Shown: positions 44,516 through 56,479 of the stretch, one piece after another | How positions within the stretch are numbered: position 1 is the first letter of the stretch | How the letters are laid out: each line of letters begins with the position of its first letter | NCBI GenBank assembly: GCA_958496175.1 | Contig: OY292276.1 | Span: forward strand, 57,487,080 to 57,551,079 | Source: Sisyra terminalis | Lineage: Eukaryota; Arthropoda; Insecta; Neuroptera; Sisyridae | DNA: 64,000 bases | Direction: 5' to 3' | Notes under the pieces: generated by a model | What the model saw: only the letters and a program-made list of their open reading frames with translations | Told to the model about the DNA's origin: nothing | Databases searched by the model: none | Position numbers and translations under genes: made by a program

Positions 44516-46871
44516 ATTTATTTTATTCAGTCTCCTTTCATATGTATGTTTTATTCATTTGATGTTTTATCATTTCTTTTAAGGGATGCGAAAAATTGTC
44601 GGATAAGGAAATGAATTATGTGCGCTGATATGAATGCGGAAAAGAAAAAGGAGGCAAAGACAAATGAAATAAATGATCCATTGAAAAATAATGAGCTTAA
44701 AACATCGAATGAAAAGTTCTACTAATCAGATAAGTTGGTGCCTCGGTTGGGCTTTGTTCTATTCATCAAATAAATAACTTCAGGGAGAAAAAGCATCACT
44801 GCACCAACTTCATATGAAGCTTTTTGAAAGCTTCGGGAATTTATGAAACAAAACTTTTACTGAATGGAAAGCTTTTATGTGTTTTAAAGAAATTTAAGCG
44901 CATATATATTCTCTGTAACTCATCACTATTAATCTATGATTATAACGATTAAAGGTCAGAAACTACTTCCATATTAATTTCACTTATGTTGGTTATATTT
45001 TTAGATAAAATTTCAAAGGACACAAATCTCTAAATCTTGCAATTCAAATTCTAAATTGTATATCTTTTTAACTTTCCTCGTAAATCACATCGGTGACTCA
45101 ATAAAATCCGTCGTAATCCCTTCAACCCTTACACCAACCAACCATACATGTATTTTTGATAAAATTATTTCCTTTTTTTTCTCTCTTTCAAAAGGGTTGT
45201 CCAAAAAGGGCCAAGTTCCCATCAATTTTTCCATTTACCCATTCATTCGTCTGTGAAGACAAGTTTAAGATGTGTGTCGTTTTCGGGAGCGTAAATTTTT
45301 TTATGAGAAAACCCAACGCTTTTTTTTTTCTTTCTTTACTTCCTAACCAAAATGATTGATTCGCTTTTCAATTTAAAAAAAAAGCTTTGAGTAGCTTGTT
45401 TAGTCAAGATGATGGTGGTAAACAGCTTGAAAAGCTCTCGAATGTTGTAAATTTACAAAAGTCTTTTCAAACTACCAAAGTAAGGAATTTCACTTCGGAT
45501 AAACTTTTCCGGGATTGTCATCCGTTTTTTTTTTGTTGAGGGTGAGCTTTTGAATTTTGAATTTTCCGTCCGAGTCGATGGATTTGTTTGACATGATGCA
45601 ATGGTAGAAGTTTTATTTTTTTTTTAAAAAAATTCACCCACTTGATAGTTGAGAAGATTGAGATAGTAGCAAGGTGGAATAAGAATACATATTGTTTTGT
45701 TTCCAAACAAAGGAAGCTTTAAGTGCACCTGCACCTTTTTCAAGACGTGTAAAAGCTCTTCATTTATTCAAGAGTATTGGTAGTTTTGAACACTTGTTGC
45801 AACTGCAAAATTCCACCCACTTATCCTTTAAATGTAATGTTACAATATTTAAACTCCGACCCTCATCCGGATAGTCTTACGAGTCTAAGGCAATAGAAAC
45901 TTCATTTAAAACAACAAAAGATTCATGAAGGAGCTTATGTAATTATATAAACCGTTACGTTTGTCTTAAATCCTGAAAAAATTTTAAACTCAAAACTTTG
46001 AAACCATTTCTTTTAATTTCTCATTATTAAGGGCTCTTATGCCCACCACCTACATTAATTTTCATGTTTTATCATAGAAAAATATTTTCTTAGGAATTTT
46101 TTTTATATCTTAATCGCATTTTAAAATTTTATTTATCGAGATGCGTTGATAGTTCGGACGAATATTTTAACACTTAACATGCATTTTAATTGTCAAAAGG
46201 TCCCCTCAAGTAATCAGCTTCATTAGCTGAAATTTATTTCAAAATACTTAATACTTAAAGCCAATTTATAAACTTAAATATTTCCCTTAAAACTTCCACT
46301 GAGGTGGAAGAGACAATTCAAAATTCAAAAATAATATCCAGTAGGCACAAAAAGAATCCACCATTCAAAATAAATTGAAATGCCAAATTACCAATTTTCC
46401 ATTGCCCGACCATATAAAAGAGCTATAAATTCTTCAGATAAAGCAAAGTTTAATATAATTCAATATTAATTCAAAATTAGCTATGTAATCAACTTTACCA
46501 AATTTTCCGTTGCTCAGTTAAAAAATGCATTATATTTTCACTGACCATTAGTGCCGCATTATTAAGCCAATAATTCTTAAGCCAATAGACTTAGCAAAAA
46601 ATTATAAGAACTCTTTTTTGTAGAACGTTAAATTTACAATAAATATAACGCAATTTGATTACTTTCGGTTTATTTGTCCCTGAGTTATGGAAATTTAAAG
46701 AACAAATTACATTTTTCTTACGTTATTTCCATAAGAAACTTAAGTAGGAAAGCGGACTATCTTAAAGTTATTATTAAGAGCTCAAATTTTCAGGGAATTT
46801 TTTTTTATCAATTTGGAAGTAAAGAAATTCAAAAACACCCCTATTAAGGATCACTCTAATGTCTATACGTA
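44516..46871. other. unassigned sequence
   Basis: No element was recognised. The part 44700-45900 has many AGCTTTT/AAAGCT words and is somewhat less AT-rich than average. Its frames (up to 67 codons, overlapping on both strands) show no domain. Confidence 0.35.
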
Positions 46872-47190
46872 GGCTGGCCCAAAAAAATTTTTTATATCAT
46901 GTAAATATCATGTAAATATCGTTCAAAATGACGAAAAAAGTAATTCTTGTAAAGTTTGAGCATTTATCATTAATATTAACAGGTGAAAATTTGAGATTTG
47001 TATTTTTCCATTTAAAAATCATAGAAGTTTTTAATTTATTTTGTTTGGATTTTAAACGCGTTTGAACGAATTTTTGTTTAGTGAAAACGAAAACCTATTC
47101 TTGTAGGTAATTTAACGATCTATAAAAAAGGTTCTATATAATTTTTTGTTCAGTCTACTCTTTCAAAAGTTATTCGAAGTTAAAATTCAA
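46872..47190. repeat. dispersed repeat, diverged copy 2 (TAGRCTGR-end family)
   Basis: It starts taggctggcccaaaaaaatt, the usual beginning of this insect repeat family. It then shares attaatattaacaggtgaaa, tgtaggtaatttaacgatct and caaaagttattcgaagttaa with 19991-20325 and 60128-60412. It contains a 12-base tandem repeat (atcatgtaaatatcatgtaa). Confidence 0.6.
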
Positions 47191-47399
47191 ATTTAAATCG
47201 CAATTCGCAAATGGTAATTTTTGCATCTTTTTATATTCTATTACAAAATAATGCCTAAAAAAATACAATGTTTTATTTTATAAAAAAAATTTTGTTATAC
47301 CAAAAATATTAGATAAGTTTTACGAAACTTAAGATATTTTAATGTTTTTGAGTCATTATAGCCATTATCATTATTGATTATCGATGATGAGTACGTTCT

Positions 47400-47645
47400 A
47401 AATATAAAATACTAGCTGAACCCAGCAGACGTTGTCTTGCCAGCCTATGGTTGTAAATAAATAAATTGAATTTAGCAAAAAGAAGCTTATGAATTATTAG
47501 AATCACCTCCCGTATCAACCCGCAGTATCTCTCACTGTACCAATTATAACTTACTTCCAAGATATACGTTTATCAATTATGTTTAGAGAAAATTTGGTCT
47601 AACCACTGCACCATCATAGCAATGCAGTATTGACAGTTAGCGGCT
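47400..47645 (+). mobile_element. RTE-tailed SINE-like fragment
   Basis: It begins agctgaacccagcagacgtt (about 47411), the conserved start of RTE 3' tails in insects. Near 47600 it contains ggtctaaccactgcaccatc, whose reverse (gatggtgcagtggttagac) resembles a tRNA A box. It shares layout but not close sequence with the element at 6446. Confidence 0.6.
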
Positions 47646-47853
47646 ATTATATTGGCCGTTGAAAAAACCGTTTTCTTGCAATCGCAGGTATGTTATTGTT
47701 ATAAGAAAAAAATCTTTAAAGCGGATTGTATATATTGACATAATTTGAGCTAAATCAATGGTAAATTGTTTCAGTTTTTTGAAATCTACACAAACCAACA
47801 CCACAATTTTATATGTGTAGATAAAAGATAGATTATTCATTGTTTATTTAAAT

Positions 47854-48111
47854 CAGAGGTTGTCAAAGGTAGCCAATCCGCGAACCACAAAAGGCATCTT
47901 TGACAATTTTTTCGACCCGCGATATGCATCAGGCTTTCATAAAATATATACCTTTTATAATGACCGAATTGGTGAAAATCGAAATATTAAAATGATTACA
48001 GTGTATCTAAATTTAGTATGGAGAATTTGAAATATAACTTCAAAAGAGGCTCCCGGAGTTATGATGCATTTCCGAAGTGGCCCGCAATATCATTTGTATA
48101 GGCCACCCCTG
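47854..48111. mobile_element. hAT-type MITE
   Basis: It begins cagaggttgtcaaaggtagc and ends ggccacccctg, so the termini (CAGAGGTTG and CAGGGGTGG reversed) match at 7 of 9. The flanking octamers, atttaaat and atttcatg, match weakly. The interior has the usual cgaacc/ggcccgc blocks near each end. Non-coding. Confidence 0.65.
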
Positions 48112-48881
48112 ATTTCATGTATGCTGATTTTTCGATATCTTAAAAAAGAATATAGATTTTTAATTAAAGATTCCAATTTATAGCCAAGTAATGAGTGTCC
48201 ATTTATTTATTTTAATCGGCCTTCTTCGGAACGCTACTTTTATTATTAAAAATTAAACATTAATAGGCAACCTTTACTTCCGAAGAAAAACTAGTTGAAC
48301 TTGAATACAAAGTTTCTATCAAATCAGTAAAGCTGTCTTCAGATTGGAACCATATGTGAAATCAGAATAAAATATAGGTGCAACTATTTAGATTAGACTT
48401 GTTTGGGACCTTCATTGTATTTTTTTTTTTGGGGTGAAACACTAACATGGACCTGAAATCATAATATTATCGAAATTGATTAACCTGTTCTTCAATCATA
48501 CGGTAGAATTCAGGTAGACAAATATTATAGCACAATATTGTTGACCTTTGCTCCATAATGACCATTATTGTGAGCAAAATCGAATAAATTCCAAATAGGT
48601 GTGAAATTGAAAAGAATTTTACCTGTTCTCAACTTGCGATAATAAATAATATGGTAATGAGAAAAATGCAGAATCAAAGGTGTAATTTATGGACTCGAAA
48701 AAAGGTGTTAATCTATTTATAATTGACAACAAATAATAAATGTCTCAAACTGGTTCAGACTACTTAAACGATATATTTAAAGCTGACATTCTCTCATTTT
48801 GGCCTTCAAGTTTTAACTATGTTATTTCATATCACCAATTGATCATATCCGTGAATTTTTCGTATATTTATACAATATAGC

Positions 48882-49200
48882 TGATCCCCGCGACTTCGTC
48901 TGCGTAACGTAGGGGTAGATTATATTTTCTTTTTAGATTTGCTATTTGTACTGGAATATAACAATTTTTATTTCTCTTATTTTTTTTACGAAAAATATAA
49001 TCATACCTGAAAACACTATTTTGTTGACTTTAAAAAGACACATTTAATAAAATGAAAATTGAATATAGCCTATGTTGAACGGATATAGTTTAGCTTCCCA
49101 ACAATGAAAGAATTTTTCAAATCGGTAAAGTAGTTTCGGAGCCTATTAAATGCAAACAAATAATCAATAAGTATAAATCTTTCCTCTTTATAATATTTAG
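48882..49200 (+). mobile_element. RTE-tailed SINE-like element
   Basis: It starts agctgatccccgcgacttcg and matches 6449-6570 closely (taggggtagattatattttc, acgaaaaaYataatcatacY). The 3' part has gcctatgttgaacggatata, tttcaaatcggtaaagtagt and ctttataatatttagagtag, all typical of RTE tails. The CAGA microsatellite present at 6988 is missing. Confidence 0.7.
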
Positions 49201-50362
49201 AGTAGACAAGTGTCCATAGCTTTTAGCCTGCTACAATGGCTTTATTTTTTAAAATTCATGAAGCTTCGTCAAGGAAGTTAAACTTCAAAAAAAAGCTCTC
49301 GAGAAGGAACAAATATTAAACACACATTTCTGTATTTTATTGTCTTATATTTAGGACACAATAATGTAATTTTCTGCACTGAGAGCCATAATTCACAGAT
49401 GCCAAAAGAGCCCTTTAGTTCGTAAGATTTTCGACGTAAAATTTCTTAATTTATATTGAACAATTTACATTTAGTTTGGCACTTAAAAACGCACAAAAGT
49501 TATACCATGTCATTGCTGTGCAGAAGTTGAGCGATTGCAGTAACAGTAAAACTTAAATATGATATTGAAGATATAAAAGGGTTGCAAAACTTTACGGTCT
49601 CAAAGTCGTTATCGTTTTGATTACAACCCTTAGTAAAATTTCAGATTAAGCTGACAGCTTTCAAAGGGTTGATCGTTAAAAGTTATTTTTTTCATTGAGG
49701 AAATTTTAATGTTTGCCCAATTTTCGCAGCTTTCCATTTTCCATAAACAAATATTTCTTTCATACCATAAAATATTATTTCTCATATTCTCATAAATCAT
49801 TTTTCGTGATTTAGATGCAAAACATTTTCGCGCGTAAACTTTTTCATCGTCGATATTGCTGTCGTATGCGTATCATTATCAAAACGGGATAAACAGGGAA
49901 TGAATTGAAGTGCTGTTTTTTTTTATATATTTACGTTGTGCCAAGTGAATTTGTCCATAAATTTTATTTGAACAGTTCATGGTTTTATTGTGTGCACTAA
50001 ATGCGGAAGAGCTTCGGGAGATTTTTCGATGGAGATTGCACAAAAACTGCACATAAATCAATTACTTTACGGTAGGCTTTCGAAAGTTTTTTGTTTTTAA
50101 TTTTCGATTTTGTTCAAGTGAAAGGAAATCGGAAATTAATGGTCCTTAGTATGTTGTTTCGGGTGGATGGGGGAGATTGGTGGATTATTTGCTTGAATTA
50201 AAAAGAAAATTAAGGATTGCTTTGGGCTACAGGGACAGAGATGACCTCGAAACGTCAAAGTTACGATTAGAAGTTATTGAACTTGAAGTTAAGAAATAAT
50301 TTGATATGATCAACTTTGGAGCTTAAAAACTTGGTAATTATGGTTTGACCTTTTAGGGTTTC
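49201..50362. other. unassigned sequence
   Basis: No gene or element was recognised. Frames here are short. Confidence 0.35.
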
Positions 50363-51956
50363 GGGTCAGTCCAATTCATTCGGTGCAGCACTGGCCGCTT
50401 GATTATTTTTTTTTAATTCGAGTTTTTTTTTGCTGTCACTCCAACTTGTTGGTAATTCAAATTCATTATTATTTTAATTTTATTGTTTTTAGTTTTCCGG
50501 TGGTGGCCATATTAGTTTTACTAGGCGCAAACATTTTCGCACTTTGAAGGGTTTGCGGAAACTTGATTATCTCAGGCCCTATTTGTCCTATCAAAATGAA
50601 ACTAAAAGCAGTGTATTCATGAAAATACAGGCCATAAGGTTGTAATAAGACGTTTTCACCTAATTATAATTCTAAGGGGTGAAATTTCAGCCTAAATTTT
50701 TAGCTCTCATTTGTAAAAACTCCAAATTTTACGGAATGATTATGAAGGAAGGGAAAGAGTCTACACGTTAAAACTTTTTTTACAAATAATTAGGTACAAG
50801 TTGTATTCAAAAATAAAATTTGTAGTCTGAGACTTTAAGCCTTTTTAAAATAAAAAAAAAATAAAAATTTGGAAATTTTCAAAATTTGCAATTTTCTAAG
50901 CTCAATATCTCTGGTGGGGGACCAGATAAAAATCTGAAATATCACCTCAGTATAGAACTGTATGATAGTATTATGCACCTGCAATTTGGAGTTTGAGATT
51001 TGACTAGGAGCAGAGGTATTGCAAGCACAAAATGTCAAAATAATGCATACTTCAGTAAGTGAATTCAGTACATTCAGTAGATTAGTTGATGACTATGGGT
51101 ACGTCCATACATTATTAGCTTTCAGAAAGAAGTATATGATTTAAATTTAATATATGAATAACAGTTAGCCCAGATTATATGTTGTTTTGTGTAAAATGCC
51201 CTTTTTGCCAAGTATGTCACATATTAAATGGTTAAATACATTATATTCACCTACTGAAGTATGCATTATTTTGACATTTTGTGCTTGCAATACCTCTGCT
51301 CCTAGTCAAATCTCAAATTCCAAATTTTAGGTACATAATACTATCATACAGTTCTATAATGAGGTGATATTTCAGATTTTTATCTGGTCCCCCACCAGAG
51401 ATATTGAGCTCAAAAAATTGCAAATTTTGAAAATTTCCAAATTTTGTTTTTTTTTTTTTACTTTAAAAAGGCTTAAAGTCTCAGACAACAAATTTTATTT
51501 TTGAATACAACTTGTACCTAATTATTTGTAAAAAAAGTTTTAACGTGTAGACTCTTTCCCTTCCTTCATAATCATTCCGTAAAATTTGGAGTTTTTACAA
51601 ATGAGAGCTAAAAATTTAGGCTGAAATTTCACCCCTTAGAATTATAATTAGGTGAAAACGTCTTATTACAACCTTATGGCCTGTATTTTCATGAATACAC
51701 TGCTTTTAGTTTCATTTTGATAGGACAAATAGGGCCTGAGATAATCAAGTTTCCGCAAGCCCTTAAAAATGCGAAAATGTCTGCGCCTAGTAAAACTAAT
51801 ATGGCCACCACCGGAAAACTAAAAACAATAAAATTAAAATAATGATGAATTTCAACTACCAACATGTTGGGGTAACAGCACACTTAAAATTATTTTTTTT
51901 TAAATAGTCGAGCAACCATTTCATTTATTTTTGAACCACTTCATTTGGACTGACCC
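50363..51956. mobile_element. foldback element with 700-bp near-identical arms
   Basis: The outer ends are gggtcagtcc at both sides in inverted orientation. The left arm runs to about 51066 and the right arm from about 51246, leaving a 179-base loop. Most of the arms are almost identical, including ggtggtggccatattagttt, ggccataaggttgtaataag, gaaggaagggaaagagtcta and tctctggtgggggaccagat. The outermost 100 bases are more diverged. There is no transposase frame, and target duplication is unclear. Confidence 0.85.
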
Positions 51957-54149
51957 TTTTTTAATCAATTATGAATTTTTATAACATTATTAATGAAAAT
52001 ATCTAGCAAAAAGTTATTTTTATTTTTGAATAACAAAAGCACTGTTGTTATTGTTCAATTAACAATAATTTTGCTACAAACAACGTAACATGATAAACTT
52101 TTAACGAAACCTTCATACAATAATTTCACGGAAAAAGCTTTTCTTTTTTTCTTTGTAAACAACAATTGTTCGTATATTTTGCCACTAATTTTTGGCAAAA
52201 ACCGAAAAGAAAAATTAATAAGTCAAAAATGTTGTTATGAAAATATATTTTAAAGAAAATCATTTAATTTACTTTGTTATAAAAATTTTTTCCAACAATA
52301 CGGATTCACCCAAAGTAAAAAAAAAACATTCCCTCGAAATTTTATGTACAAATTAAATTTGAACTTTGCAATTCAATTCCGATATTTCCTTTCCTTTTAT
52401 TGACCAAACCTTTTTAAAGCTTTTACATAAACGCTAAACTCCCATGAATTTCCCTTCAATTATCCATTGTAATACTCACAAAAGGCCTAAGAAGTTATAT
52501 CGGTTAAAACGCCCTGAACGTTTTGAATAAGCCAAAGTTTTCCCTTTCTAAGGCCTAATTGAAATCTTTTTTTGGAGCTTCATTCATTAATTTGAATTAA
52601 ATTGGAAACTTTTGAGTACAAAAAATTTTGAATATAAACAAAGGAGAATAGCTTGCAGAATTAAAAGCTCTATATAAAAAAAATTTTGCTGAATTCCTCC
52701 ACATTTTATTTATTCGTCCGCCCACATATACGGAAATAATATTCGTACTAGTTAATCAAAAATGTGAAAAGCTCATTAAAGCTCTTTAATTCTGTTTGTA
52801 GATTTTACAGGAGAAAAAATGCGAATTTAACACCAACTTTAACTCGAAAATGAATGAGATAATTTAATTTCATTTTTTTTCTTCAGAATTTTGAATATAG
52901 TAAATTGTTAACTAAAAGCTCAATTACCTCGCGTGTTCATTCACTAGCGTCAAGTTAACTTCCATGAATTATCGCTAATTTAGTTGGAAATTGTGTAAGT
53001 TGAAATCAGGTTACCGGTGCCGTATCTAGTTAGTCAAGGAAGCTTAACGCTTTAATGAAGCTTTTCAAGGGAATATATTTATTAATAACAGTAATTTTTA
53101 AAAATTGAGTATTAAAAGCTTTTTTTAATATAATTTTTATAACTATTATAACCGGAGGTTTATAAAACCACCAATTTCCAATTTATAACTGGAAAAATAG
53201 AATTAAAATGCTGTGATTATTTTGTTTAGTCGAAGTTTTAAAATAGATGAATTTTCTATTATTTTTGTCGTATTTGTCGAGAATATTGATTGGATCTAGT
53301 TTGTGAACTTTATATCTTTCATGTTCTTCTTGGGTGTTTTATATGTGATCCTTTTTTTGTAAATATGTAGAGGTTTAAAGGTTGTTTCAAAATTTATGCG
53401 CTTATAATATTGTTATATTGATGTTTAATGTTCCTTTTATTTAGTTTTGAAAAAAATTCACTCGTTTGGTCGATTTAGATTTTTTTACATGAACTATATG
53501 AAATTTTATATTTTTCGTTTCTTTTTCTCAGTGTAATTAAGTCATTCTCCCAAGACTTAAGAAATTTTCAGGATGTTGATATTTGTCAAAAATGCGATGT
53601 AAATATTATGATTTTCTACAGGGCATTGGTGATAGTGATTGCCACTTTAATGTTGAAAATTAATTTTATATATTTTTTTGTTTATATGACTTAAACGAGA
53701 AAGATTGATTTTTTGGTAAATTTAGTTATTATTTTATCTATAGCTGAATATGCGATTTTAAAAAGAGGACATCTTGCATTTTGTGGTGAATACATTTTTT
53801 CAGATAAATACCTTCAAAATGCTTGCCTCTACCTAAAATGCTATTAATGAATATTTTTTGTTTATTTATCAGCAATATATATGAATCTAATAGTACAGTC
53901 TAGTAGCACCGAAATTTAAGAAATTTAAGATACGTTAATACATAACGTGAAATGATTTATTTTTGTGAATAGTGCTAAATGGATTGGGCAATGTCAATGT
54001 TGATTCTGTCTATTACAACAATAGTTATGCATTTTTAATGAAGTATTTAAATAAGTCATTTAACGGATCAGTATATTAGTTAACATTTCTTTACAACTTC
54101 TCCATTAATTTCCGATGATAAAGAAGTACAAAAGTTGAAGTTGGTTTCA
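51957..54149. other. unassigned sequence
   Basis: AT-rich DNA without a recognisable gene or element. Confidence 0.35.
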
Positions 54150-54860
54150 CACGACATAGGTATAGATAGCGATATATCAGAAGACTTAGCAACAAAGTCT
54201 GCGAATCGAAAAAAATCGAAAAAACGAGAGATAGTCAAGAAATTTGAGTTGCTTGGTAAAAAATAAGGAACAAAAAAGACGTCTTATAGACGGAAGGAAG
54301 AAGATGGAACCAAGAACTATGAAAATCGCAAGTAGCCTCATGCTATGATAATCAGGTGTAAATTTAAGATTACAAAATTTCTGAAATACACTTTTGTTAA
54401 TAAAGAAATACAATAAAAGATTTTTCAAGACTTTTGGAAATTGGCATGAGAACAAAAAAAATTTTCTCCATAATAGGGTAACCTGTTTAACAATTACAAG
54501 AAAAACTACACTGCAAATAAATCAAGAAGGACTTAAAGTCTATATTACTACTTAAATGTTAATGATTCACTGATAAGAATGTGTAAGACTATGTTTTTAA
54601 ATAATGTAGGAATTGGTCGATGGATCATTCTCAATTGGAAAACCTCAAAATTTGGAAAAAAAAATACCAAACCTTATCATTCAAAGTCTTTTAAAAAAAA
54701 GCGTAAAGAGCTTTATGAATTCTTCGATTCCCTACTAATGATGGAATTTCACAATTTCCGGACGACAACTTACAAAAAATATTTGTTACCGAAGTGTTCC
54801 TTTAAGCAACAACTATATGATATTAATTTTCTTCAACTTAATAATGTTTTACGGGATTGA
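54150..54860 (+). pseudogene. relic of an uncharacterised multi-copy insect protein family, transposon-like
   Basis: The frame 54579-54860 reads MCKTMFLNNVGIGRWIILNW, then KSFKKKRKELYEFFDSLLMM, EFHNFRTTTYKKYLLPK and FKQQLYDI. This is the order of a large insect family of unknown function (VCKxMFLxTLxIGxxxxxxW, a linker, then SxPxxxSHYxRxxTxxxYLxP). Upstream, in a broken frame from about 54190, CKFKITKFLKYTF and IFQDFWKLA match the family's Cys-rich segment (CKCRxKC) and FWxLGD motif. Its multi-copy nature suggests a transposon origin, but I know of no demonstrated activity. Stops at several points make this copy a pseudogene. Confidence 0.55.
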
Positions 54861-55371
54861 TATTATATTATTTTTGGCTCATGTCACTTTAAGAACCGTT
54901 AAACCGGAAAACGTTGCATTCTCTTCTTTGTTTTTAAATTAATTCGCGAATAAATCAACCCCTTTTAAAAATTAAGCCAAAAATGAGAAAATTTTATGAT
55001 TTTTGAAATGAATTAACAAAAATAATCGCGCATTGAATAAAAAACAAGGTAGAAAATACGTTGCCAGATTTGATGTTCTACAATGAATATGACCTTTATT
55101 TTTTAATAAACATAGTACTCTTACATAATTTAAGATATTTGTTCAAATAATTTAACTAATATGAAAACCTGCTATTTCCATTTTCGTATCAACTATTTTG
55201 ATAAGAAAACCAGCTAATATGATAAAAAGCTTTTTAATATATGGTAACTAAATATTTCAAAATGGTAATTAGTCTTTTAAGTTAAGAACTATTCAGTCTT
55301 CAAACGGTATTTCCGTTTTTCGATTAGAATTATTTTCAATTTTTTTCTGTCTTTTTATTGTACCCTGTATA
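54861..55371. other. unassigned sequence
   Basis: No recognisable feature. Confidence 0.35.
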
Positions 55372-55379
55372 ATTTGGAC

Positions 55380-55821
55380 CAGGGGTTTCCAAATTAGTAG
55401 CACCCAAGAGCACATTCTAGAATGCCGATCGAGCGGTGGGCACCATTTATTTTTTCATGGTATATTTACAGTTGGATATAACCAATAATACATACAGGTA
55501 ATACAGAAAAAATATTTAGTTCAAAAAATAAAATTATTAAATATAAAATTCTTGAAATTGGGTTAAATTGGGAAAACTCATTACTAGAGAGCATTATTAT
55601 AAAGACAGAGATAAACTTAGCTTCACCTAGAAGATGCATTTCAGCAGGCAAAATTATAACGGTGCAATTATTTTCAATTATATTTCTTTGTTTAAATACT
55701 GAACATTATTTTTATTATACACTTTATTGTTCACATAAATATTGTTTAATATGGTCGCACAGTGGCGAGCACACATCGGCAGGCGTAAGTGTGTCCATGA
55801 GTATACGGTTGGGAACCACTG
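55380..55821. mobile_element. hAT-type non-autonomous element with 8-bp target duplication
   Basis: It begins caggggtttccaaattagta and ends cggttgggaaccactg, so the termini CAGGGGTTTCCAA and CAGTGGTTCCCAA are inverted copies. The flanks atttggac (55372-55379) and atttagac (55822-55829) match at 7 of 8. GC-richer blocks lie just inside each end. The interior (442 bases in total) is AT-rich and non-coding. Confidence 0.85.
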
Positions 55822-55829
55822 ATTTAGAC

Positions 55830-56479
55830 TTATGTAGATAGTAGGTTTACACTCTTAGCCGATGATAAGCCCTTTTTGATTTCAAAAAGAAAAGGTTCGG
55901 CATAGTTTTAAAGCTTAATGTTTATCAATTAGAAGTTACGGAAATTTTTTTTACAAAAATCAAAAATTCAATTTTTTCAAAATCCTGAGAAATTGACCAC
56001 AAAAAATTATATAGATAGTGAAATTTCTGAAGAAATTTTTCTGCTTTTTATAATAAAAGGTACCTGCAGTAATTTACCAATCTAAAAGTATAGAATTTAT
56101 AACGGCAAAGAACATATTATTCATCTGAAATTTGCAGATACTGTACAAAATACTTTACAAAATTTTATGATGAAATACTGCAATGACCAACTGTAAACGA
56201 AAAATAGCCTAAAGATGAAAATTTAATAAAAAAATATATATTTAATTTAAGATTCTTAGAATACAAATTTCGTCAATTCATTAAATTCTTAAATTTTTAA
56301 ATAATTTAGTATAAGTAATTCTTAAAATTATATCAATTCAATACCATAAATTTTGAAAAGAGCAAATCGCATAAACCTAAATTATCTTGAATATACTTTA
56401 TGATTACGTTAACATCAAAATATATCTATAACTTTCGATTGCAAATTGATCCAAAAATATAACTCAAAAAATTTTGTTT
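55830..56479. other. unassigned sequence
   Basis: No clear feature. The minus-strand PLE relic may extend into the right part of this stretch, but I cannot follow it. Confidence 0.35.
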
